In this document: positions 27,587 to 35,706 of the stretch, piece by piece
Layout: every line of letters starts with the position of its first letter
How positions within the stretch are numbered: position 1 is the first letter of the stretch
From: Roseofilum capinflatum BLCC-M114
GTDB taxonomy: Bacteria; Cyanobacteriota; Cyanobacteriia; Cyanobacteriales; Desertifilaceae
Direction of reading: 5' to 3'
DNA length: 64,000 bases
NCBI RefSeq assembly: GCF_030068505.1
Contig: NZ_JAQOSO010000101.1
Location: 62,001 to 126,000 of the forward strand
The notes under the pieces: model-generated
The model's input: the letters and a program-made list of their open reading frames with translations, nothing else
Told to the model about the DNA's origin: nothing
The model's database searches: none
Translations under genes and position numbers: made by a program

Positions 27587-28354
27587 TTATTTTTTTGGCT
27601 CAAGATTAAGCTTGATTTGCATCGCCTTCAGTTTCTCCTTAATCCATTCCTCAAACAGGTGGGTTTGCAAGTCTCGCTTGAGCGCTCCTTCTAGGCGTGC
27701 GGGCAAAATTTCCTCCACTTTGAGCAAACAATAGCGTCCCTCAATCTGAACTGGGCCTAAAATCGCCCCAAGTTCAGCCGAGAGCGTCGCTTCACGGATT
27801 TCTGGCGGCATTTGTCCGCGAATCATGGGAGTCATTGCCCCCCCAACTTTGCCGTCATCAACAATCGAATGTTGCTTGGCCAGTTGACTAAAGTAAACAT
27901 TCGGTTCTTGTAACTGCTGATACAGACTTTGGGCCATTTCTGGAGTTTCTACGACAATCCGCGAAAATACGATCCGGTCTAAGTTGGTTTGATTTTGCTC
28001 AAAATACTCCTGTACTTTGTCGCGCACAATGTGTTCTTTGAGTTCATCTTGTTTCATCCGTATCTGGATTTGCCGCTTGAATGTGGCGTAATTTAAGCCA
28101 TGCTCTGATAACCACTGCTGAAAGGCTTCGGGAGTTGTGAGTTGTTGTTGCACCCGAAATTCAATCATGAATTGTTCAATTTGTTCAGTTAAGGGGTTGC
28201 CAATGCCTGCGGCTTGAATTTCTTGTTCTAAGAGATACTGTTTGGCAATTTCGACTAAAGCCGGTTGCAGTTTACCGGCATCATTGAGGTAGCCCAGACT
28301 TTTCTCCAAAGACAGAGCGGTATCATCTATGGTAATAAAGTTATCGACAGTCAT
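27587..28354 (-). CDS. Parvulin-type peptidylprolyl isomerase (SurA/PpiC-like)
   Basis: This 255-residue protein has a helical N-terminal chaperone-like part (about 1-125, with VDNFITIDDTALSLEKSLGY and FRVQQQLTTPEAFQQWL) and a rotamase domain at about 128-225. The rotamase region has FSQLAKQHSIVDDGKVGGAM and GQMPPEIREA, ending GRYCLLKVEEI. There is no signal peptide, so it probably acts in the cytoplasm. Cyanobacterial proteins of this type are often found beside type I exporters and large exported proteins, and here the gene sits 64 bp upstream of the giant protease/lipase gene on the same strand. A role in keeping that substrate foldable or export-ready is inference. Confidence 0.85.
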   Translation of the reverse strand: MTVDNFITIDDTALSLEKSLGYLNDAGKLQPALVEIAKQYLLEQEIQAAGIGNPLTEQIEQFMIEFRVQQQLTTPEAFQQWLSEHGLNYATFKRQIQIRMKQDELKEHIVRDKVQEYFEQNQTNLDRIVFSRIVVETPEMAQSLYQQLQEPNVYFSQLAKQHSIVDDGKVGGAMTPMIRGQMPPEIREATLSAELGAILGPVQIEGRYCLLKVEEILPARLEGALKRDLQTHLFEEWIKEKLKAMQIKLNLEPKK

Positions 28355-28361
28355 GAGTTAA

Positions 28362-28398
28362 TTTGGTATAGTACATGAAGGTACTGTAGTATACCAAA
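28362..28398. promoter_or_regulatory. 37-bp palindrome overlapping the PPIase promoter
   Basis: TTTGGTATA (28362-28370) and TATACCAAA (28390-28398) form perfect 9-bp arms, with an inner GTAC on each side (28371-28374 and 28381-28384). On the minus strand this contains two -10-like hexamers (TATACT and TACTAT) and ends eight bases before the PPIase ATG. It looks like an operator placed over the promoter. A hairpin at the 5' end of the mRNA is the alternative. Confidence 0.55.
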
Positions 28399-28511
28399 AT
28401 AGAGAGGGATTGGCTCAAGAAAAACGAGAGAGATGCGTTCACGCTCTCATTGCCCCGCGATCGCCATCTCTTGGTCTGATTCAGATTGATATATTCGGTT
28501 AACGCGATCGC

Positions 28512-29447
28512 CTATTCTTCTGGCTCGGATTGTGGTATAAATCGGGCTAATAGCTCTTCACGAGACAATTGTAGAACCAGAGGGGTAAATTCTTCTGAAG
28601 GCAGGGCGGCTATTCGCCCTACAATAGCAGCCAGTTCTTCATCCACTTCTCCAAACCGAACCTGCAAGAGATTGGTTATGAAGCGCACAGTGGCTTGCTC
28701 TTCTCCCTCTTGCCGTCCCTCTTGCCGTCCTTCTTGCCGTCCTTCTTCGCGCAGTTGGGCGATCGCTTCTTCATAGAGTTGAGTTAAAGTCACGATTAGC
28801 TCCTCATCATCTCGATCTGCTTCTTGGTTTTGCCTGGTGGCTAAAATAGTTAAAAGCTCGTACACCAATTTTATCACATTCGCTCGCCAGCGATTCCCTT
28901 TAGGTAAGGCTTCAAGTTCTCGAATGGCTTGCTGTTGGACTCTTCCGCGTCCTAGGAGTCTCAACCATAACGTCTCAGGAGTGCGAGGGAGTTGATGAAT
29001 CACTACAATCCCAGTTCTGTAGATTTCGCTTAACAGATACACTCCTGACGGCCAATTCTCTGCCTCTTTCCCATGAACTCCTTTGAGCAAATTGGGAGAT
29101 GCGGTTGGGGTTAAGATCCACAACTTGGCCAGTTCATCTTCCTCTAATTTTCTGCTCTCGGTCTCTCGTTCCTGTTTCGCTTGCAGTACCAAGAGTTTCA
29201 GTAAACAAGTGCGAAAGTCATGGGCGGTTATGGGATTACGAAAGGGTTCAAAGATTGCCGGAGTTGCCGTGAGTTGCCCTAATAATCCCAGTTCACTGGC
29301 ATCAAGTTCGGAGGTGGATGGGGTAAAGAAAACATCAACCTGGCGAACTTCTGAGGCAATATCTTTGCTGGTTTCTACTGTGCCAAAAGAGGAGAGCATT
29401 TCACTTAGATATTGTTTGGCAAATTGGTCATGGATGAATCTGGTCAC
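28512..29447 (-). CDS. DUF4351-type cyanobacterial protein (Rpn-like)
   Basis: This protein belongs to a large cyanobacterial family annotated as DUF4351 or Rpn-like putative nucleases. The N-terminal part has TRFIHDQFAKQYLSEML and SEVRQVDVFFTPST. A three-fold tandem GRQEG separates it from a C-terminal module, RFGEVDEELAAIVGRIAALP followed by SREELLARF. I place the start at a GTG at 29447, where family members begin; the open frame continues 39 codons upstream to 29564 but would overlap the divergent gene at 29506. Length from the GTG is 311 residues. Function is unknown; a nuclease role is only suggested by the family. The C-terminal module recurs in the GUN4 protein at 34554. Confidence 0.75.
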   Translation of the reverse strand: MTRFIHDQFAKQYLSEMLSSFGTVETSKDIASEVRQVDVFFTPSTSELDASELGLLGQLTATPAIFEPFRNPITAHDFRTCLLKLLVLQAKQERETESRKLEEDELAKLWILTPTASPNLLKGVHGKEAENWPSGVYLLSEIYRTGIVVIHQLPRTPETLWLRLLGRGRVQQQAIRELEALPKGNRWRANVIKLVYELLTILATRQNQEADRDDEELIVTLTQLYEEAIAQLREEGRQEGRQEGRQEGEEQATVRFITNLLQVRFGEVDEELAAIVGRIAALPSEEFTPLVLQLSREELLARFIPQSEPEE

Positions 29448-29505
29448 GATCGCCGATGGTGCAAGTTGGATCAGAGCTATTGTATCAGGAGAACGATAAT
29501 GGCGC

Positions 29506-30408
29506 TTGTGTATAACTATGATTTGGCAATCTAAGAAACTGGGGAAAATCGCCTTAATAATCATCGCCCTGTTGCTGGGAATTCCTGGGGGAATTTATGG
29601 GATTTTATTACTCTCGCGTCCGGCTCGAACTCCCTTGGTCGAGGAACTGTTTCCGGGAGTGACCTATACTCGTTTGATTCGCTCAACCCCTCGTCCGTTG
29701 GTGATTCATCAAGTCAAAATTGATTTAAGTACGGCTCAAATGCAACCCTTGGTCACTCCAGGCGATTCGCAAGCTGATGGTATGGAAATTAGCGCTCGCA
29801 CGACTTCGGAGTTTGTGCGGGAATTGGGGGTACAGTTGGCGATCAATGGCAGTTTTTTCTATCCGTTTGAGGCGAAGTCCCCTTGGCAAGTTTATCCTGA
29901 ATCGGGCGATCGCGTGCGAATTTCTGGCCAGGCGATCGCCAATGGGATCGAATATTCCCCAGTCAATGGGGGTTGGCCGGTTCTGTGTTTCCTCTCTTCT
30001 CCTCGCGCAGTCATTCCCGGTAGCGATGCTTGTCCCCCAGATACGCAACAGGGAATTGCTGGAGGCACTATTTTAATTTGGGATGGGGAAGCGGTTCCCT
30101 TAAGTTCGGGGTCATTTTATGATGATGCTTATCCTCGGACGGCGATCGGATTGGATGCATCGGGAACTCAGGTGTTTATTCTGGTCGTAGATGGCCGTCA
30201 ACGGTTTTATAGTGAGGGGATGGCTTTACCAGAATTACAAGCGCTGTTTGTGGAATTAGGAGTAGAAACGGCCTTAAATTTAGATGGCGGTGGATCAACC
30301 ACTTTGGTGGTTGCCGATCCTCATCTTAGGGTTCTTAATGCACCCATTCACACTCGTATTCCCCTGCGTCAGCGTGCGGTGGGCAATCATTTGGGGTTTA
30401 AAGACTGA
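29506..30408 (+). CDS. Phosphodiester glycosidase family protein (NAGPA-like, DUF2233)
   Basis: This 300-residue protein has an N-terminal membrane anchor or signal (about residues 10-32) and an exported domain of the NAGPA/DUF2233 type. Recognisable pieces are LAINGSFFYPF, RTAIGLDASGTQVFILVVDG and ALNLDGGGSTTLVV, the last being the family hallmark. Related enzymes cut N-acetylglucosamine phosphodiesters; bacterial members may act on wall or spore polysaccharides. The precise substrate is unknown. It faces the DUF4351 gene head to head and converges on ureG. Confidence 0.88.
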   Translation: MCITMIWQSKKLGKIALIIIALLLGIPGGIYGILLLSRPARTPLVEELFPGVTYTRLIRSTPRPLVIHQVKIDLSTAQMQPLVTPGDSQADGMEISARTTSEFVRELGVQLAINGSFFYPFEAKSPWQVYPESGDRVRISGQAIANGIEYSPVNGGWPVLCFLSSPRAVIPGSDACPPDTQQGIAGGTILIWDGEAVPLSSGSFYDDAYPRTAIGLDASGTQVFILVVDGRQRFYSEGMALPELQALFVELGVETALNLDGGGSTTLVVADPHLRVLNAPIHTRIPLRQRAVGNHLGFKD

Positions 30409-30419
30409 GTAATGAGAGG

Positions 30420-31019
30420 TCAAAGATAACGCTCAATAAACTGAATCACCTCGGCTAGTCCGGTATTGTTTTTGAGGTTGGTAAAGATAAAAGGTTTATC
30501 CCCGCGCATTTTTTTGGCATCCCGTTCCATCACCTGGAGATCTGCGCCAACTAAGGGGGCAAGGTCGATTTTATTAATCACTAATAAATCCGATTTGGTA
30601 ATTCCTGGGCCGCCTTTGCGGGGGATTTTATCGCCAGCAGCTACATCAATAACATAAAGGGTAATATCGACTAATTCGGGGCTGAAGGTTGCGGCTAAAT
30701 TATCACCGCCACTTTCGACAAAGAGCAGATCTAAATGATTAAATTGTTGCTCCAGTTGCTCGATCGCCACTAAATTAATCGAAGCATCTTCTCGGATCGC
30801 CGTATGGGGACAGCCTCCCGTTTCTACGCCAACGATGCGATCGCCAGACAAAGCCCCTGATCGCACCAAAAACTGGGCATCTTCTTGAGTATAGATATCG
30901 TTAGTTACTACAGCAATTTGATACTGTTCTCGCAACGTTTGACACAGTAAATTTACTAATGCGGTTTTCCCCGATCCAACCGGGCCAGCTACTCCCACGC
31001 GCAATTGAGTCATAAGCAA
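30420..31019 (-). CDS. ureG: Urease accessory GTPase UreG
   Basis: This 199-residue protein is UreG. The P-loop [11 protein letters not shown] is near residue 10, and the switch-like and metal-binding region includes [17 protein letters not shown], with the Cys-Pro-His nickel motif, then [17 protein letters not shown] and NKIDLAP. It delivers nickel to apo-urease with UreF and UreD. The gene follows ureF after 15 bp. Urease structural genes and ureD/ureE are not in this window, so the operon is split, as often happens in cyanobacteria. Confidence 0.97.
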   Translation of the reverse strand: MLMTQLRVGVAGPVGSGKTALVNLLCQTLREQYQIAVVTNDIYTQEDAQFLVRSGALSGDRIVGVETGGCPHTAIREDASINLVAIEQLEQQFNHLDLLFVESGGDNLAATFSPELVDITLYVIDVAAGDKIPRKGGPGITKSDLLVINKIDLAPLVGADLQVMERDAKKMRGDKPFIFTNLKNNTGLAEVIQFIERYL

Positions 31020-31034
31020 ACCAGAGCCATTCTT

Positions 31035-31709
31035 TTAGCTTCTAAAGAGTCGAGTATATTGGGTTTCATGGGCCATGCAACCGAGAGCAAAACCCCAACT
31101 ACAACTATAAAGGTTATCATCCTCTAGGGCTAGAATTTCGGGCACGATCGCCCGAATCTGGGGATGAAGCTCAAAGAGCAGTTTTTGACCAGTGGTTTGC
31201 CCCAGGGGAATCAACTTGACTCCCGCAGCGATCAGGTTAGAAACCCAGCTTTGTAGATAGGCTAAGAGGGCATCTGTGGGGGAAATCTGCCAATGATTAG
31301 CGGCGATCGCAAACACTAGGGGATAACTCCATTCTGGCCCCAACTCCTGTAAAACGGGTTGCAGATCTGGTTCTAGGTTTTGCACGAGTAAGGAGAGCGA
31401 TCGCCCCATTTGCACCGTTTGTTGCCGTAATTCTTCCGTTTCTCGAGTCGCTAAAAGCCAACGATTCCAATACCGTAGCATGGGGTAATCTTGCATTTGC
31501 ATCGCATTCCATCCCCGGATTAACACTGCACCATCGAGGCGGATAGAACCTAATCGCAACCCATCCCTTAACCAACCCTCTAAAGAGGATTTATCAGTAA
31601 TTTTTCCCTGTTCCACGAGGGTTTCTAAGCCTTCCGAATAGCTATATGCACCTACGGGTAAAGTGGGGTTAGCTAATTGCAACAAGGACAATAAAACAGA
31701 ATCATGCAT
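31035..31709 (-). CDS. ureF: Urease accessory protein UreF
   Basis: The protein has the UreF pattern LLQLANPTLPVGAYSYSEGLETLVEQG at the N-terminus, then LLATRETEELR near the middle and LGCMAHETQYTRLFRS at the end. I start it at MHDSVLL (31709): the open frame extends eight codons to 31733, but those codons (MPIFQAFN) lie inside a dispersed repeat also present at about 4594-4616, so they are unlikely to be native. It scaffolds the UreG-UreD-urease complex. Length is then 224 residues, normal for the family. Confidence 0.95.
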   Translation of the reverse strand: MHDSVLLSLLQLANPTLPVGAYSYSEGLETLVEQGKITDKSSLEGWLRDGLRLGSIRLDGAVLIRGWNAMQMQDYPMLRYWNRWLLATRETEELRQQTVQMGRSLSLLVQNLEPDLQPVLQELGPEWSYPLVFAIAANHWQISPTDALLAYLQSWVSNLIAAGVKLIPLGQTTGQKLLFELHPQIRAIVPEILALEDDNLYSCSWGFALGCMAHETQYTRLFRS

Positions 31710-31734
31710 ATTAAAAGCCTGGAAAATGGGCATT

Positions 31735-31855
31735 ATAGCGCTTCTCTTTTCTATAGAGTACAGCTTGAAGGCTAGACCCTAAGCAATACAAGCTATTGCC
31801 TATTGCCTATTGCCTATTGCCTATTGCCTATTGCCTATTGCCTATTACCCATTAA
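31735..31855. repeat. Direct repeat with TTGCCTA STRR, left of the copper ATPase
   Basis: The first part (about 31736-31796) matches 34311-34372 with only a handful of differences, sharing TTCTCTTTTCTAT, AGTACAG and AGACCCTAAGCA. It continues into a TTGCCTA tandem of about seven copies (31796-31846). The matching unit on the right of the ATPase gene has the same order: unique part first, then STRR. The two copies are direct repeats that bracket one gene. Confidence 0.9.
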
Positions 31856-31925
31856 CCCATTACCCTTGACTCTCCAGCCCACTGGAGACTTTAAACTCTA
31901 GAGAACAGATTAGAGGATAAAGGTG

Positions 31926-34181
31926 ATGCAACAACAAACGCTACAGTTAGAAGGAATGTCATGTGCAGCTTGTGCCCAACGGATTGAACGCGCTATTCAA
32001 GGAGTCTCAGGGGTAACTGAATGTTCGATTAATTTTGCCCTCCGGGAGGCAACGGTTCAGTATAATCCCAGTTCTGTGTCTCTCGATAAGATTCAGCAAG
32101 CCGTAGAGAATGCGGGATATAAAGCCAATGTGCCCGTACAGGAAGAGGAAGAAGACGAATCTGACCCAGCGCTCGAACAATTACAACGCAAGCTTTGGTT
32201 GGGAGGGGCGGCTTCGGTGCTGTTGGTGGTGGGATCTTTGCCGATGATGACGGGAATTTCGATACCGGGTTGGCCCATGTGGCTCCATAACCCTTGGTTG
32301 CAGTGGGTGGTGTCTACTCCGGTGATGGTTTGGTGTGGTCGTTCGTTTTTTGTGGGCGCTTGGAAAGCCTTGAAGCACAAGAGCGCCGATATGAATAGTT
32401 TGGTGGCGTTGGGGACGGGTTCGGCTTATTTCTATTCTTTGTTTCCGACTTTGTTTCCTGGGTTTTTTGAGGCTCAAGGGTTGAGCGCTGATGTGTATTA
32501 TGAGGCGGCAGTGGTGATTATTACCCTGATTTTGTGGGGGAGAATGCTGGAACATCAAGCGAGATCTAAGACTTCATCGGCTATTCGCGCTCTGATTGGC
32601 TTGCAGCCGAAAACGGCACGGGTGATCCGGGATGGGGAAGAGCAGGATATTCCCTTAACTGAGGTGCAGGTGGGCGATCGCCTCTTGGTGCGTCCCGGCG
32701 AAAAAATTCCCGTGGATGGTACAGTCGTTAAGGGTTCCTCAACGGTGGATGAATCCATGGTTACCGGGGAAAGTGTGGCGGTGGATAAACAACCCGGTGA
32801 TGAAGTGATTGGTGCAACCATCAATCAAACCGGTAGTTTTCAGCTCGAAGCTCTGCGCGTGGGCAAAGATACGGTTTTAGCCCAGATTATCCAGTTGGTG
32901 AAAGAGGCTCAAAGTTCTAAAGCGCCGATTCAACAATTGGCCGATCGCGTCACATCCTGGTTTGTGCCTGCGGTTTTAGTTATAGCCATCCTGACGTTTA
33001 TCACCTGGATACTGCTCACCGGTAACCTTACCCTAGCCATGGTAACCACCGTCAGCGTGTTGGTGATTGCCTGTCCCTGCGCTCTGGGGTTAGCCACCCC
33101 CACCTCGGTGATGGTGGGAACTGGAAAAGGGGCACAACAGGGGATTTTAATCAAAGGAGCAGAAAGCTTGCAATTGGCTCATCAGGTGCAAACCATTGTC
33201 TTAGATAAAACCGGAACTCTGACGCAAGGCAAACCCACAGTTACCGACTATATCACCACGTTGGGAACTGCCCACGGCAATGAATTGAAACTGTTAGAGA
33301 TGGCAGCCAGCCTAGAAAAATCCTCAGAGCATCCCCTAGGAAAGGCTGTGGTGGACTATAGCGAGCGTCAGGGGGTGAAAAAACCTTTGAGCGAGCCGGA
33401 GCAGTTTAAGGCTGTTCCTGGTTGTGGGGTGCAGGGGTATATTTCTGACCACCTGATCCAGTTAGGAACTCGGCGATGGATGGCAGAATTGGGGGTGAAT
33501 TTGGGGGTGAAAACCTCTCAGGATGTGCCCTTGAGCGAGTATCAGGATCGGTGGGAGAGTGCCGGAAAAACGGTGATTTGGATGGCGGTAGATGGAGAAG
33601 TGGAGGCGATTTTGGCGATCGCCGATGCCCTGAAACCTTCCTCGGAAGCGGTGGTTAAGCGACTCCAGCGCATGGGGTTAGAGGTGGTGATGCTCACGGG
33701 AGATAATCAGCATACGGCAGAGGCGATCGCCTCTCAAGTGGGAATTACCCAGATTTTCGCCCAAGTGCGTCCCGAAAACAAAGCCGATAAGGTGCGGGAA
33801 TTGCAACAGCAGGGTAAATTAGTCGCCATGGTGGGCGATGGTATTAATGATGCCCCCGCTTTAGCCCAGGCAGATGTGGGGATAGCCATTGGTACAGGAA
33901 CCGATGTGGCGATCGCTGCCAGCGACATCACCTTAATTTCTGGCGACTTACAAGGCATCATCACCGCCATTCAACTCAGTCATGCCACCTTAAAAAACAT
34001 CCGCCAAAACCTATTTTTCGCCTTTGTTTATAACACCGCATCGATTCCCATTGCTGCCGGTATTTTATATCCGATTTTCGGTTGGTTACTCAATCCCATG
34101 ATTGCCGGTGGAGCGATGGCATTAAGTTCGGTTTCTGTCGTCACCAACGCCTTAAGATTACAAAAATTTCAACCCCATTAA
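31926..34181 (+). CDS. copA: Copper-transporting P1B-type ATPase
   Basis: This roughly 750-residue membrane pump has an N-terminal heavy-metal domain with GMSCAAC (Cys13 and Cys16), the transmembrane CPC motif in [13 protein letters not shown], the phosphorylation site [11 protein letters not shown], the SSEHPLGKA motif with the conserved His-Pro, and [14 protein letters not shown]. These are diagnostic of monovalent-copper ATPases; cyanobacterial names would be PacS (thylakoid) or CtaA (plasma membrane), which I cannot separate here. I choose the ATG at 31926 over the in-frame GTG at 31923 because AGAGGA (31912-31917) is well spaced. No copper regulator or chaperone gene is adjacent. Matched direct repeats lie on both sides. 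Confidence 0.93.
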   Translation: MQQQTLQLEGMSCAACAQRIERAIQGVSGVTECSINFALREATVQYNPSSVSLDKIQQAVENAGYKANVPVQEEEEDESDPALEQLQRKLWLGGAASVLLVVGSLPMMTGISIPGWPMWLHNPWLQWVVSTPVMVWCGRSFFVGAWKALKHKSADMNSLVALGTGSAYFYSLFPTLFPGFFEAQGLSADVYYEAAVVIITLILWGRMLEHQARSKTSSAIRALIGLQPKTARVIRDGEEQDIPLTEVQVGDRLLVRPGEKIPVDGTVVKGSSTVDESMVTGESVAVDKQPGDEVIGATINQTGSFQLEALRVGKDTVLAQIIQLVKEAQSSKAPIQQLADRVTSWFVPAVLVIAILTFITWILLTGNLTLAMVTTVSVLVIACPCALGLATPTSVMVGTGKGAQQGILIKGAESLQLAHQVQTIVLDKTGTLTQGKPTVTDYITTLGTAHGNELKLLEMAASLEKSSEHPLGKAVVDYSERQGVKKPLSEPEQFKAVPGCGVQGYISDHLIQLGTRRWMAELGVNLGVKTSQDVPLSEYQDRWESAGKTVIWMAVDGEVEAILAIADALKPSSEAVVKRLQRMGLEVVMLTGDNQHTAEAIASQVGITQIFAQVRPENKADKVRELQQQGKLVAMVGDGINDAPALAQADVGIAIGTGTDVAIAASDITLISGDLQGIITAIQLSHATLKNIRQNLFFAFVYNTASIPIAAGILYPIFGWLLNPMIAGGAMALSSVSVVTNALRLQKFQPH

Positions 34182-34313
34182 TTCCCCGTAGGGGCGGGTT
34201 TTACCCAAATATACAATACCAACCCACCAATTTTATAAACCCGCCCTCACCCATTCCCCGTAGGGGCGGGTTACACCCAATATCTAGAAAACCCACCCAC
34301 CAATTGTGTATAG
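34182..34313. repeat. Two copies of a GTAGGGGCGGGTT dispersed element
   Basis: Copies begin at about 34182 and 34253, each opening with TTCCCCGTAGGGGCGGGTT and continuing through ACCCAA and AACCCACC. Further partial copies of the core occur at 34424-34434 and in the element around the MazF pair at 39.5 and 40.3 kb. It looks like a degenerate non-coding dispersed repeat of MITE-like character. Confidence 0.75.
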
Positions 34314-34406
34314 CGTTTCTCTTTTCTATGGAGTACAGTTTGAAGTATTAGACCCTAAGCACTACAAGCTATTGCCTATTGCCTATTGCCTATTGCCTAT
34401 TGCCTA
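34311..34406. repeat. Direct repeat with TTGCCTA STRR, right of the copper ATPase
   Basis: This is the partner of the repeat at 31735-31855, in the same orientation: TAGCGTTTCTCTTTTCTATG, then AGACCCTAAGCACTACAAG, and finally about five TTGCCTA copies. The end runs into the palindromic GCGCGAAGCGC before the next gene region. Confidence 0.9.
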
Positions 34407-34553
34407 GCGCGAAGCGCTATAAACCCGCCCTCACCACGAGCCAGTGCTTAATATTGCTTCAATCCTGATATACTCATGGATGGGGTTGATCAGGATCATT
34501 ACGGTAACATCCGGTCATCCCCCACTCAATCTTACATCCCCTTGGAGAACACT

Positions 34554-35504
34554 ATGGAAGAGGTAGAGACTCGGTTTGAGGTGCGTTTAATCCAACTTGC
34601 AGAACAGGTAGATCGGTTAACGAAAGAACAGGAAGCGCTCAAAACACAACTTGCAGAGATCAAAGGTTCTGGTTTATCCGCTACGATACAAGCACGACCG
34701 GTTCCTCCTGCTGACGCTCAACCCTTACAGTCAGCAAGTGAACTCGATGTACCCTCAGATGACATCCCCTTACAATCTTCTTCTGGACAAAGTTATGCAA
34801 GATTAAAATATCTTCTCAAATGTGGACGTTGGCAAGAAGCAGATGAAGAAACAGCCTTTCAATTACAGACCGTAACTGGATATCCCAATTGTCGGAATAT
34901 TCCTAAAGAAGAAATAGAAAGCATTCCGGCTGAAGATTTACAGATTATGGGTCGCCTTTGGAGCCAGTACAGCTATGATAAGTTTGGTTTTATTATTCAA
35001 AGTCAAATCTATCAAAAAATGGGAGGCACTGAAGAATCTAGAGATATTGTTTTAAGCGACTTTGCCAATATTCTAGGTTGGTATCCCGATGACGGCTGCA
35101 TGAGTGAGAACGATTTAATCCTTGATATCGAACAAGCACCAATAGGTTACTTTCCTCAGATAACACAAATGAGTTTAGATGTTTATAAAGTTCTTCTGTG
35201 TCGTGAAGAATGGTCTAAATTTCCCGCCATTCCCGATATTGAAATACAGATGAAACAGGTTGCCGAAAAAGAACGGATCAGATCATCTAACTTCTACCAA
35301 GAAGAACTCACCAGGGAACGGGAAGAAGAGCGAGCTACTCTCATCGATGCCTTCTTCAAGGAGAAATTTACTGAAATTGATGAAGAACTCTTAGCCATCA
35401 AACCCAAAATAATCGCCCTTCCCAAAGACAAATTTGCCGACGCATTGCTCAAACTCGGACAATGGTCTCGCGAACAACTGCTAGAACACTGGCAAGCTGA
35501 TTAG
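34554..35504 (+). CDS. GUN4-domain protein with DUF4351-like tail
   Basis: From the ATG at 34554 (ribosome binding site GGAG at 34544-34547) this is a 316-residue protein; the open frame reaches back 26 codons to 34476 but without a matching ribosome site. An N-terminal coiled coil (about 1-40) and a linker precede a GUN4-like domain at about 78-230 (YARLKYLLKCGRWQEADEET, FGFIIQSQIYQ, LGWYPDDGC). GUN4 domains bind tetrapyrroles; the true chlorophyll-pathway Gun4 is shorter, whereas fused versions like this are probably sensors. The last 55 residues (FTEIDEELLAIKPKIIALP and then SREQLLEHW) resemble the C-terminal module of the DUF4351 protein at 28512. Confidence 0.85.
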   Translation: MEEVETRFEVRLIQLAEQVDRLTKEQEALKTQLAEIKGSGLSATIQARPVPPADAQPLQSASELDVPSDDIPLQSSSGQSYARLKYLLKCGRWQEADEETAFQLQTVTGYPNCRNIPKEEIESIPAEDLQIMGRLWSQYSYDKFGFIIQSQIYQKMGGTEESRDIVLSDFANILGWYPDDGCMSENDLILDIEQAPIGYFPQITQMSLDVYKVLLCREEWSKFPAIPDIEIQMKQVAEKERIRSSNFYQEELTREREEERATLIDAFFKEKFTEIDEELLAIKPKIIALPKDKFADALLKLGQWSREQLLEHWQAD

Positions 35505-35706
35505 AAACTCGGTTTCTGGTTGAAGACCTGAGTGCCTATGACGATGGAAGCTGTGCTAACTTGTTGATTACTGATCAACTTCTGTTAACCAAATAGTAGT
35601 TCAATGAAACCCCGACAGGATTAGCTCGGAGTGGGAGAGGGATTTTCCTGCGGACATGAAAGGGAGAGGGCATTGTCTGTTGCACAACTGATTTAGACTA
35701 GCTATA

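Noticed and set aside
28512-29564. Longer 350-residue form of the DUF4351-type protein
   Set aside because: It would overlap the divergent glycosidase gene; family members begin near the GTG at 29447.
31710-31733. Eight-codon N-terminal extension of UreF
   Set aside because: These codons lie in a repeat also present near 4600, so they are not native to UreF.
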